A DNA stretch of 59,921 nt from the NCBI GenBank assembly GCA_002688015.1, contig NZBT01000011.1:1-59921 (forward strand), in the 5' to 3' direction. The notes under the pieces were generated by a model. That model was not told where the DNA came from and searched no databases. It saw only the letters and a program-made list of their open reading frames with translations. This stretch comes from Candidatus Pacearchaeota archaeon (lineage in GTDB: Archaea; Nanobdellota; Nanobdellia; Pacearchaeales; GW2011-AR1). Every line of letters starts with the position of its first letter. The stretch's first letter is position 1. Of the stretch, positions 7,856 through 14,473 are shown piece by piece. The translations under genes were made by a program, and so were the position numbers.

Positions 7856-7927
7856 GGTGGTTGTCGTATAGCGGTAGTACACATGGTTGTGGTCCATGAA
7901 GGGAGAGTTCAATTCTCTCCTTCCACC
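7856..7927 (+). tRNA. tRNA-His(GUG)
   Basis: The anticodon stem CATGG/CCATG holds loop TT-GTG-GT, and the T arm is GAGAG-TTCAATT-CTCTC. The extra G-1 is encoded opposite C73, as expected for histidine tRNA. In the acceptor, positions 1-4 and 7 pair, but positions 5-68 and 6-67 are U-U, which is unusual (see findings). There is no intron. It is followed directly by the 45-nt conserved element and hisS. Confidence 0.88.
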
Positions 7928-7928
7928 C

Positions 7929-7973
7929 TCTTTGTCTGCCGAGGTGAGTACTCGAACAAGAGTAGATCAAAGA
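7929..7973 (+). ncRNA. conserved 45-nt hairpin element, copy 1
   Basis: TCTTTG-TCTGC-CGA-GGT-GAGTACTCGA-ACA-AGA-GTAGA-T-CAAAGA. It aligns without gaps to 58296-58340. The outer stem TCTTTG/CAAAGA and the loop GAGTACTCGA are identical, while the inner stem changes on both sides and keeps pairing. It begins one base after the tRNA-His discriminator. Maturation of the tRNA 3' end would therefore leave this hairpin at the 5' end of the hisS mRNA. Confidence 0.7.
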
Positions 7974-8022
7974 TATGAAGTACTCAAGAAGAGAATGTCG
8001 AAAATGATCAAAAAACACCAAA

Positions 8023-9249
8023 ATGAAATTTGAACCAGAAACAGTAAAAGGATTCCAGGACTTTCTTTCTCCTGAATCAGTAAAAAGAAAACAAGTGAAA
8101 AAGATAATTGAAAATTTCTTTGAACTTTATGGTTTTATCCCTATAGAAACTCCTATTGTAGAATATGATGAACTCATGATGCCTGACTCCATAGACTCCA
8201 ATGAAGATGAAGCTGTCTCTGACCGATTTAGACTACAAGACCGTGCAGGACGTAATCTTGGCCTAAGATACGAATTCACATTTCAATTACAAAGAATATT
8301 CAAACAGAATCCAAATCTCAAATTGCCCTTCAAAAGATATCAAATAGGTCCTGTATTTAGAGATGAACCAATTTCATCAAACAGATTCAGACAATTCGTA
8401 CAATGTGATGCAGATATAATTGGTTCCTCATCTGTTGACTCTGATGTAGAATGCCTCTCTCTAATATCTGATATAACAACTGCTCTTGGAATAGAAGCAG
8501 AAATAGAGATAAACAATCGTAAACTCCTCGCTTCGATAATAGAATCTGTTCAGATACCTAATCCAAGTAAAGTAATAAAGGAAATAGACAAATTTGAAAA
8601 AATAGGAGAAGATGAAGTTAAAGCAAACCTAAGAAAATTTACAACTCCAAATCAAATAGTAACTCTTCTTAAGCTCTTAGAAAAACCTTTCTCATTTTTT
8701 CTTGAAAACGCATTTGACGGAGCTGAAGAACTAAAAAAAACAATAGATCAAGCAAAACTCTATAAGATAAAATTAAAATTCAATCCTTATCTTGCTCGTG
8801 GTCTAGGATACTACACAGGGAACATCTTCGAAGTTAAAGTTCAAGGAAGCAAAAACACAATCGCAGCAGGAGGAAGGTACGATAATTCTGTTGGAAAATT
8901 CCTAAATAGAGAAATCCCAGCAGTAGGAATTTCCTTTGGCTTAGAAAGAATAACTCAATTAGCTAAACTTTCTGTTCCCAAACCTGTAAAGGCCTTAATA
9001 ATATCAATAGATGAACCAGAAGACTCCATCTCCCTTACTAAAAAACTAAGAAAATCAAACATCCCTTGCGTTCTAACATTCGGTCAAGTAAGCAAACAAT
9101 TAGAATATGCAAATAGTCAAGAGATTCCTTACGTAATTTTCATAGGATCTGAAGAAATATCAAGCAAGAAATTCAAACTAAAAGATATGCTTTCCGGAGA
9201 AGAAAAGCTTTTAAACGGAAAACAATTAATATCTAAACTTTCAAAGTAA
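8023..9249 (+). CDS. hisS: histidyl-tRNA synthetase
   Basis: 408 aa class II synthetase that charges tRNA-His in the cytoplasm. Seen in order are motif 1 around FELYGFIPIETPIVEYDELM, motif 2 FKRYQIGPVFRDEP, the histidine-specific GLGYYTGNIFEV and AGGRYDN, motif 3 GISFGLERI, and a C-terminal anticodon-binding domain (ALIISIDEPEDS..., VIFIGSEE). It is of normal length. The ATG has no Shine-Dalgarno sequence. It lies about 95 nt downstream of tRNA-His and is probably expressed from the tRNA promoter, which links enzyme and substrate RNA supply. Confidence 0.96.
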   Translation: MKFEPETVKGFQDFLSPESVKRKQVKKIIENFFELYGFIPIETPIVEYDELMMPDSIDSNEDEAVSDRFRLQDRAGRNLGLRYEFTFQLQRIFKQNPNLKLPFKRYQIGPVFRDEPISSNRFRQFVQCDADIIGSSSVDSDVECLSLISDITTALGIEAEIEINNRKLLASIIESVQIPNPSKVIKEIDKFEKIGEDEVKANLRKFTTPNQIVTLLKLLEKPFSFFLENAFDGAEELKKTIDQAKLYKIKLKFNPYLARGLGYYTGNIFEVKVQGSKNTIAAGGRYDNSVGKFLNREIPAVGISFGLERITQLAKLSVPKPVKALIISIDEPEDSISLTKKLRKSNIPCVLTFGQVSKQLEYANSQEIPYVIFIGSEEISSKKFKLKDMLSGEEKLLNGKQLISKLSK

Positions 9250-9252
9250 AAA

Positions 9253-9504
9253 ATGACAGCAATAACATCGAGTAGAGTTTATGTAGGGAGAAGTCCTAAA
9301 TTAAATGACCCTCAGGGAGCTTCATCCGCAAGAGATGCATCATATATCTATCCAAGAAGAAGAAATCCTTTTATAATAAAAATAGATGAAAATGGGCCTC
9401 ACTGTTCTGGACATGTTACTGGAATGGGCTTTATCGAAGCTTATTGCACTTCCTGCCCAAGAAACGAACCAATTCTTGAAGTTAAAAACCTAAGAAGAGT
9501 CTAA
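9253..9504 (+). CDS. hypothetical protein, 83 aa, possible zinc site
   Basis: Starts 3 nt after the hisS stop, so it is probably in the same transcript. HCSGH near residue 50 and YCTSCPR near residue 68 could form a Cys/His zinc site (inference). The N-terminal half is polar and basic (SYIYPRRRNPFII). Its 3' end overlaps the convergent scpA by 15 nt. I do not recognise the family. Confidence 0.6.
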   Translation: MTAITSSRVYVGRSPKLNDPQGASSARDASYIYPRRRNPFIIKIDENGPHCSGHVTGMGFIEAYCTSCPRNEPILEVKNLRRV

Positions 9505-10434
9505 CTCTCCAAGAGGATCCTTAAAATCACTACTCAAATTCTCTTCCCTTTCTTTCTCTTCATCAGTTAATTCCAAGTTTGCCTTCTCAATCTCAACTTC
9601 AACTTCTTTTCTCATAACTTCAAGCAAAGCTTTATTCTTTCTTTCATGTAAACTCTTAAGCCAAATCCAAATCTCTTCCAAATGCCCTTCCTGTTCCAAA
9701 AGAACACGGTGCTGATGATCTAAATGCAACAAAGGAACAAAAGTAGCCATTTTGTCTTTTCCTTTATGAAGTTCAACAAGCTCTGAGAATGCAAGTCTTT
9801 CTTCCCTCAAAGAAAAAGCATCTCTCAACTTAGAATAAATATCTTTAATCTGATCCCTTATATTAATTGTATTTTTTGGCATTACTGCTTGTGTCTCATA
9901 TTCTCTCTGTCTTTCAACAACAACTCTCTGAATTCTCCTTGTTTCTGTCTGAATTGCTTTCCCTAAAGAAGACATAAGCTCATGCAAAGAAACTTTCTTA
10001 AATCTGGGCAAAGGCGTTCTAGGAACTAATTCAGGAATCTCATCATCAAGCTCAATCCTTTCCTGACTGTATTTCTTCTCATCCTTTTTCCCAAAAAGAA
10101 TATCATCTAATGTCTGTATATCTTTACTAAGCAAAATCTCAGACTTAATCCTTAACAATAGAGAAGCAGCTAATAACACCTTGCTAGAAACAAAGAAATT
10201 AGCTTCTTCAAGCTCACGAACTTTCTCTAAATATTTTCCAGACAACAGAGAAAGATCAATATTCCAAGGATCGAGCTGCTCCGTATTAATCAAATCATAA
10301 ATAATCGCCTGCCAGCTCAGTTTCTCTGAAAACAGCAAATCTTGTACCTGCTCCTGTCCAACAGATCCAACACTCTTTTTCTCTCTCACCTCTTCCACTT
10401 CACTATTTGCCTCTCCCTTCTCCTCTTCTTCCAT
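9490..10434 (-). CDS. scpA: chromosome segregation/condensation protein ScpA
   Basis: 314 aa. The kleisin pattern appears at the N-terminus: LSWQAIIYDLINTEQLDPWNIDLSLLSGKYLEKV, followed by NFFVSSKVLLAASLLLRIKSEILL. The C-terminal part (ELVELHKGKDKMATFVPLLHLDHQHRVLLEQEG) is the winged-helix SMC-head contact. ScpA bridges SMC heads and compacts DNA. The first 25 residues are an acidic, low-complexity extension. No scpB or smc gene is in this window. Confidence 0.9.
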   Translation of the reverse strand: MEEEEKGEANSEVEEVREKKSVGSVGQEQVQDLLFSEKLSWQAIIYDLINTEQLDPWNIDLSLLSGKYLEKVRELEEANFFVSSKVLLAASLLLRIKSEILLSKDIQTLDDILFGKKDEKKYSQERIELDDEIPELVPRTPLPRFKKVSLHELMSSLGKAIQTETRRIQRVVVERQREYETQAVMPKNTINIRDQIKDIYSKLRDAFSLREERLAFSELVELHKGKDKMATFVPLLHLDHQHRVLLEQEGHLEEIWIWLKSLHERKNKALLEVMRKEVEVEIEKANLELTDEEKEREENLSSDFKDPLGELDSS

Positions 10435-10571
10435 TCCCTGTCAAAAACCACAGGATTTATATTACTTTCTTCTCTCAATTAAACGAACCGAAAACCCTAT
10501 ATATCCTCATAACTCCTAAGGAAAGGCGAAACAATGATGTTCCCATTAAGAAGTTACAACAAACCGAAAAC

Positions 10572-10580
10572 TTTAAATAC
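10572..10580 (+). promoter_or_regulatory. possible TATA box for a small RNA
   Basis: TTTAAATAC preceded by purine-rich CGAAAAC. A start about 25 nt downstream would place the hairpin 10621-10667 near the 5' end of a short RNA. No ORF of note follows within 200 nt. Confidence 0.4.
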
Positions 10581-10620
10581 TTATTCGCCTCTCATATACT
10601 ATCACCTCTTTTTGCCCGGG

Positions 10621-10667
10621 AGAGGACGTTATATCCTTCTATTTTTAGCTCGGATGTAACCTCCTCT
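10621..10667 (+). ncRNA. candidate structured RNA hairpin
   Basis: AGAGGA-C-GTTATATCC pairs with GGATGTAAC-C-TCCTCT (15 bp, one C-C mismatch, one G-U) around the loop TTCTATTTTTAGCTC. It is preceded by TTTTTGCCCGGG. Either strand could form it. The plus strand is chosen because of the TATA box at 10572. Confidence 0.4.
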
Positions 10668-10680
10668 TCAAGGGTTATAA

Positions 10681-10725
10681 TTAAGTAAATTAAACTGATC
10701 TAGAATTTAGCACTGATTTACTTAA
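10681..10725. repeat. 10-bp perfect inverted repeat
   Basis: TTAAGTAAAT at 10681-10690 and ATTTACTTAA at 10716-10725, with a 25-nt spacer. It lies upstream of the flippase-like gene and could be an operator or an RNA hairpin. Confidence 0.45.
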
Positions 10726-10815
10726 CAATATTAATCAAATAGCTTTTTATACTTTCTACTTTATCTGATATTAGAACAAACAGTTTAAATTTAAAATGAA
10801 AAAAAAGGGTATCTA

Positions 10816-11781
10816 TTGGTTTTCTTCTTCATAGGAGCTTATCTTTTTTCATATTTTCTCTATACTTTCGGTGTTGATTCTGTTAAATTAATAATAGAAA
10901 ATTTTAATTTAACCTATCTTTCAATATTTTTAGCATTAACCCTGATAGGATTCGTTCCGCTAGTTTGGAGATGGCAAGTAATTCTAAAGGCTTATAATAT
11001 TAAAGGAAGATTTTGGACATTGTTAAGAAATACTATGGCAGGATATGCTGTTAGCTATACAACGCCCGTATCAAGAATGGGAGGAGAACCTGTAAGGATT
11101 TTTATGCTCAAAAAAGAATTAGGAGTTAATTATAAAACTGGTAGCACAACAGTCTTAATTGACAGATATATGGAACTCCTTGGAACAGCTGCATATTCTA
11201 TAATGGCCTTGATTGTTCTTATACTATCACCTTCAATACCTTTAATCTTCAAAATAGTCTTTGGAATAGTAAACTTAATAGCAGTTCCAATAATTCTCCT
11301 AATGTTATATAGATTTATGAAAAATAAAGGAATTTTTATTATGCTCTATGATTTTCTAAGACTCTACAAGATAAAAAAATGGAAGAAATTTAGAAGTCAA
11401 TTAGGTAAAGTTGATATTCTGCTTGCTGGTTTCTTTGTAAATCATAAGAAAGAATTTTCTCTTAGTTTATTACTCTATATGGTCTCTGGACTTCTATGGC
11501 TACTAGAATTTAAATTTCTCCTCTTAAGTTTTGGTATTCAGACTTCTATCACTGACTTAATCCTTGTTTCAACAGTCATAGGACTTATAAATTTCATCCC
11601 CGTCCCAGCCCATCTTGGATTCTTAGAAGCAGGACAGACAGGACTTTTCCAAGCCTTAAGAGGAGACAGCAGTATAGGATTTGCTCTCACTCTTCTGCTC
11701 AGAGCAAGATATATAATATTAGTAGCAATTGGTTATCTTTTCGTTGCACACTTTAGCCTAAGAGAGTATTTGAAGAAATAA
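10816..11781 (+). CDS. flippase-like (LPG synthase TM/UPF0104) membrane protein
   Basis: About 321 aa with eight or so membrane segments. The conserved family blocks are TPVSRMGGEPVRIFMLKKE, TTVLIDRYMELLG and PVPAHLGFLEAGQTGLF. The family covers the transmembrane part of lysylphosphatidylglycerol synthase and archaeal flippase-like proteins involved in lipid or polyprenol handling. The track start is TTG. An ATG followed by eight As lies 20 nt upstream but is out of frame by one base (ATGAAAAAAAAGGG), so a nine-A version would give MKKKGYLLVFF. The start is therefore uncertain. Confidence 0.85.
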   Translation: MVFFFIGAYLFSYFLYTFGVDSVKLIIENFNLTYLSIFLALTLIGFVPLVWRWQVILKAYNIKGRFWTLLRNTMAGYAVSYTTPVSRMGGEPVRIFMLKKELGVNYKTGSTTVLIDRYMELLGTAAYSIMALIVLILSPSIPLIFKIVFGIVNLIAVPIILLMLYRFMKNKGIFIMLYDFLRLYKIKKWKKFRSQLGKVDILLAGFFVNHKKEFSLSLLLYMVSGLLWLLEFKFLLLSFGIQTSITDLILVSTVIGLINFIPVPAHLGFLEAGQTGLFQALRGDSSIGFALTLLLRARYIILVAIGYLFVAHFSLREYLKK

Positions 11782-11866
11782 TTCTTTTTTACACTGTTAA
11801 TCTTACTACTATTTTAAATGAAAATTCTACTACTTGATTTAAATACAATCTCTGAGCAAAAGTTTA

Positions 11867-12163
11867 ATGAAGAAATACATTCCAACGGCTTTAATGGCTC
11901 TTCCAATTGTTCTATCAACTCTTAGTGGCTGTGCATCAGATGGAAGAATACCAACTCAAAGAGAAATAACAAGAGCGGAATCAGTTTTAAAAAATAGATG
12001 GACTTCACTGGCAGGATTATTAGGTATATTTTCTGGAAGACTGCCTGAATATGACTCTCATCCTTCAGAACAAATTCCTCATAATTATACAACAAAAGAC
12101 CCTGAAGCATCAGCAATATTAAGTGGATACAGATTAAAAGACAGATTAGCAAGAACAAAGTAA
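11867..12163 (+). CDS. putative lipoprotein, 98 aa
   Basis: MKKYIPTALMALPIVLSTLSGC: signal peptide and lipobox-like TLSGC, with the cysteine at residue 22. The short, charged mature region (REITRAESVLKNRW...) is unrecognised. The start is preceded by purine-rich sequence but no strong Shine-Dalgarno sequence. Composition and the clear signal support a real gene. Confidence 0.65.
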   Translation: MKKYIPTALMALPIVLSTLSGCASDGRIPTQREITRAESVLKNRWTSLAGLLGIFSGRLPEYDSHPSEQIPHNYTTKDPEASAILSGYRLKDRLARTK

Positions 12164-12208
12164 TTATTCAAAGCAACACCTTTTATACTTAATTTTCCTC
12201 CATTTCTC

Positions 12209-12478
12209 ATGGGAGAAAGACTTGAAGCATTGATGAGGATTGTTGTTGCAATTATAACAGGAATTATATTAGGTGTTTGGAAAATCTTAATACAACTATT
12301 CTTTATAATCAATTTCATTTGGACATTGATATCTGGAAAGAGAATAAAAGAACTAGCAACTTTATCTGAAATCTGGAACACTCAATGGTATGTATTCATA
12401 AGATATATAAATTTTGTAACAAACGAGAGGCCTTTCCCATTCAAGCCTTTAACTAAGAGTTTTAGTAAGTTTAAGTAA
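12209..12478 (+). CDS. DUF4389 family membrane protein
   Basis: 89 aa with two membrane helices (residues about 10-30 and 28-45), then WNTQWYVFIRYINFVTNERPFPF, the signature of DUF4389 proteins. Bacterial members are usually longer, often with a duplicated unit; here there is one short unit. The function of the family is unknown. It is convergent with the S27ae gene, with a 2-nt gap. Confidence 0.8.
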   Translation: MGERLEALMRIVVAIITGIILGVWKILIQLFFIINFIWTLISGKRIKELATLSEIWNTQWYVFIRYINFVTNERPFPFKPLTKSFSKFK

Positions 12479-12480
12479 AA

Positions 12481-12735
12481 TTATTTCTTTTCTTCAACTT
12501 TCTCTTCAGTCTTATCAGTCTTTCCAACAAACTCAGTATAATGACATTTCCCACAATAAACTCTTGTCTTATGATCAGCTAAAAATGTCCCAGGCCCGCA
12601 TCTCGGACAATGTCTTGTCTTCTTCAACTTGTCCCCATCTAAAGTATAATGCTTATATCTCTTACTTGTTAACTTATTCTTATGTTCTTTCTTTCCTTTC
12701 TTATCTCCCTTTGCTCCGCCTTTCTGTGTTGCCAT
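12481..12735 (-). CDS. rps27ae: 30S ribosomal protein eS31 (S27ae)
   Basis: 84 aa. The Zn ribbon CPRCGPGTFLADH...VYCGKCHYTEF is complete, with four cysteines as two CxxC. A basic N-terminal extension (MATQKGGAKGDKKGKKEHKNK) and an acidic lysine/glutamate tail are longer than in most archaea. It is the last gene of the rpo7-spt4-S24e-S27ae operon and begins 1 nt after the S24e stop. Confidence 0.95.
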   Translation of the reverse strand: MATQKGGAKGDKKGKKEHKNKLTSKRYKHYTLDGDKLKKTRHCPRCGPGTFLADHKTRVYCGKCHYTEFVGKTDKTEEKVEEKK

Positions 12736-12736
12736 T

Positions 12737-13129
12737 TTATGATGCTGCCTCCACAGGTTTCTCTTCTACTTTTTCTTCTTTAGATTCTTCTTTCTTTTCC
12801 TCTGGCTTTGCTTCTTCTACTTTTTCCTCAACAGGCTTTTCCTCAACCTTAGCTTCTTCAGCTGGAGCTTCTTCCTTCTTCTCAACTTGCTTACCCTCCA
12901 ACTTCTCCAAATCTTCTTTAGAATCATAAATCATTGCATCAACAACAAAATCGTGTCTACCAAATTCAGATTTAACATTTTTAACAATCACAGTATCTTC
13001 AGGAACTTTAAACTGTTTGACAATAATCTCTTTAGAACTCTTAAATCCTGGATTACTCTCACTCTCAACAACTATCTCAATTTCCCTTCTTTTCAATAAC
13101 TTATTTTCAAAATCATTAACTGTTTCCAT
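12737..13129 (-). CDS. rps24e: 30S ribosomal protein eS24
   Basis: I place the start at ATG 13129 (METVNDFENKLLKRREIEIVV), 130 aa, because the longer track ORF starts with TTG inside the spt4-like gene. The ATG follows the spt4 stop by one base (TAATATG). The core matches S24e: DFENKLLKRRE, NPGFKSSKEIIVKQF, and VKSEFGRHDFVVDAMIYDS. An unusual acidic C-terminal tail of about 45 residues (EEAPAEEAKVEEKPVEEK...) follows the domain. S6e here carries a similar tail. Confidence 0.94.
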   Translation of the reverse strand: METVNDFENKLLKRREIEIVVESESNPGFKSSKEIIVKQFKVPEDTVIVKNVKSEFGRHDFVVDAMIYDSKEDLEKLEGKQVEKKEEAPAEEAKVEEKPVEEKVEEAKPEEKKEESKEEKVEEKPVEAAS

Positions 13130-13130
13130 A

Positions 13131-13319
13131 TTATCTAAACTTAATTCCGTAAACTCCCTTTTCAATTATTTCAAGATTCTTAGCTATCTCTCCTTCTCCA
13201 ACATCATCTATCTTTATATTCAAAACTACAACTTTTCCTCTAAGTCTTTCAATTTCTTCTTTAGAAACTCCTGGAACTTTCTTTCCATTCAATTCTTCAA
13301 TTTTAACTGCTCTTTTCAT
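13131..13319 (-). CDS. spt4: Spt4/RpoE2-like protein lacking the zinc knuckle
   Basis: 62 aa in the operon position of archaeal spt4 (between rpo7 and S24e), overlapping the rpo7 stop by ATGA. The C-terminal half (KVVVLNIKIDDVGEGEIAKNLEIIEKGVYGIKFR) follows the Spt4 pattern 'VIIxDxxxSEIAKxxGxxxxGKYAIRV'. The N-terminal half normally holds CxxC...CxxC, but here it has no cysteine at all. Spt4 with Spt5 (NusG) is a processivity clamp for RNA polymerase. If the assignment is right, the fold must be held without zinc. The identification leans on synteny plus this half-match. Confidence 0.72.
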   Translation of the reverse strand: MKRAVKIEELNGKKVPGVSKEEIERLRGKVVVLNIKIDDVGEGEIAKNLEIIEKGVYGIKFR

Positions 13320-13930
13320 TTTTCTCTCTTTCCTCCAGATTTTCCTTTTTCAGATTTCTCAGCCCTCTTAGCTGCAGCCTTAGATGCGACTTCCATTTTC
13401 TTCTTATCTTCATCAAGCCATTGCAACTTTCCTAATCCTGGTTGTCTCATTGTTAAACCAATCTTGGGAGAGTCTCCTTTGAACGAAATCGCAACAATTC
13501 TTGCAAGACAAGTATCCTTTTTAGCCAGTGTTCTCTTACTGCTTTTTCCAGACAGTGTTCCAGCTTTATTCAAAGAAACAAAATCTTCCATTGTCTGAGA
13601 AATATGAATCATCCCTTGCGTTGCTCCCATATCAATAAAAGCTCCAAAATTCGCAATCTCTGCTATTGTTCCGTAAATAAGCTCATGAAGCTCAGGCTTC
13701 CAAGTCAATAATTTAAATTGACTCTTATGAAATACAGCTCCATCCCCAGGAATTATAACTCCCTCTTCCATATCTCCAATACTTACCACAGAAATAACAA
13801 ATCCTAACTCCTTATCAATTGAATTAACATAACTCTCGTTAAGCTGGTTCTCTATAGCTTCCTTCGTAGGCAAACCAAAGTGCTTTGGTTCAACTCTAAC
13901 ATGATCCTCAACATCCATCAAATAAAACAT
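13316..13930 (-). CDS. rpo7: RNA polymerase subunit Rpo7 (RpoE')
   Basis: 204 aa. The N-terminal RNP-like domain has DHVRVEPKHFGLPTKEAIENQLNE. The S1/OB domain follows, with GEVxxxxxFGAFID-type GTIAEIANFGAFIDMGATQGMIHISQ. The C-terminus is basic (AAAKRAEKSEKGKSGGKREK). The subunit forms the stalk with Rpo4 and helps open-complex formation and RNA binding. It is the first gene of the operon with the spt4-like gene, S24e and S27ae, as in many archaea. Confidence 0.94.
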   Translation of the reverse strand: MFYLMDVEDHVRVEPKHFGLPTKEAIENQLNESYVNSIDKELGFVISVVSIGDMEEGVIIPGDGAVFHKSQFKLLTWKPELHELIYGTIAEIANFGAFIDMGATQGMIHISQTMEDFVSLNKAGTLSGKSSKRTLAKKDTCLARIVAISFKGDSPKIGLTMRQPGLGKLQWLDEDKKKMEVASKAAAKRAEKSEKGKSGGKREK

Positions 13931-13991
13931 TTATCTCTCCGTTACTTAACATGTTTATGTGAGAAAAAATCGGTTTTTAAACCTTTGGCTA

Positions 13992-14426
13992 TTATCTCAA
14001 AAAAGAAAAAAGACCTTTAGATTCCTCTTCCTGTCCAGCAGGAACAATTCCCAGAACAGATTCACCTATTTTCCTCAATCTTCTAACTTCTTCTTTTTCT
14101 GTAACAAAAGAACCCCCAAAACACATTCTCAATTTTCCTTCTGAATCATAGAGAAGAGTCTGTTCTCCTTCTCTACCTCTCTTAGTAACACATATTTTGT
14201 CTACTGTATTATCTTTTCCAAGATCATATGCAACAATACTAGTATATTCAGTACTAAAACTCAAGGGAGTTAGTTTAGCACGAACATCAACAGTCCCATA
14301 TCTTTCACTCTCACTCAAATTAATACTATAATCACCATACATCGCAACATTATCTGAACTAGCACAACCTCCAACTAAACTACTCACAAAAAATGTTCCA
14401 GCCAATAAACTATTTCTCCAATCCAT
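13992..14426 (-). CDS. putative lipoprotein, 144 aa
   Basis: MDWRNSLLAGTFFVSSLVGGCASS: hydrophobic signal with lipobox-like LVGGC, cysteine at residue 21. The mature part is beta-rich (SINLSESERYGTVDVRAKLTPLSF) and ends in a basic helical stretch plus EEESKGLFSFLR. Unknown family. TATA-like GATATATTTAAAC lies about 30 nt upstream, consistent with a leaderless mRNA. Confidence 0.65.
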   Translation of the reverse strand: MDWRNSLLAGTFFVSSLVGGCASSDNVAMYGDYSINLSESERYGTVDVRAKLTPLSFSTEYTSIVAYDLGKDNTVDKICVTKRGREGEQTLLYDSEGKLRMCFGGSFVTEKEEVRRLRKIGESVLGIVPAGQEEESKGLFSFLR

Positions 14427-14473
14427 AGAAACTTTTCTCTTATGATATATTTAAACATTTATCTACTTCAAAA

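Larger units (their letters stand above)
10435..10795 (+). other. gene-poor intergenic region with structured segment
   Basis: About 360 nt without a convincing gene. The 93-codon track ORF here has no start signal and poor composition. The region holds a TATA-like TTTAAATAC, a 15-bp hairpin and a 10-bp inverted repeat (separate entries). It separates scpA from the flippase-like gene, which face away from each other. Confidence 0.6.

Noticed and set aside
7974-8022. Third copy of the 45-nt element (GAAGTACTCAAGAAGAG...GATCAAA)
   Set aside because: Resembles parts of the element, but the stem does not pair and the loop is changed. Noted only as a possible decayed copy.
10407-10688. 93-codon ORF upstream of the flippase-like gene
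   Set aside because: Start overlaps scpA, composition is not protein-like, and the region has hairpins better explained as RNA or regulatory DNA.
12564-12929. 121-codon Ser-rich plus-strand ORF
   Set aside because: Antisense of the Glu/Lys tail of S24e and of S27ae.
13017-13598. 193-codon plus-strand ORF over spt4/rpo7
   Set aside because: Phe/Ser/Leu-rich shadow of the rpo7 operon.
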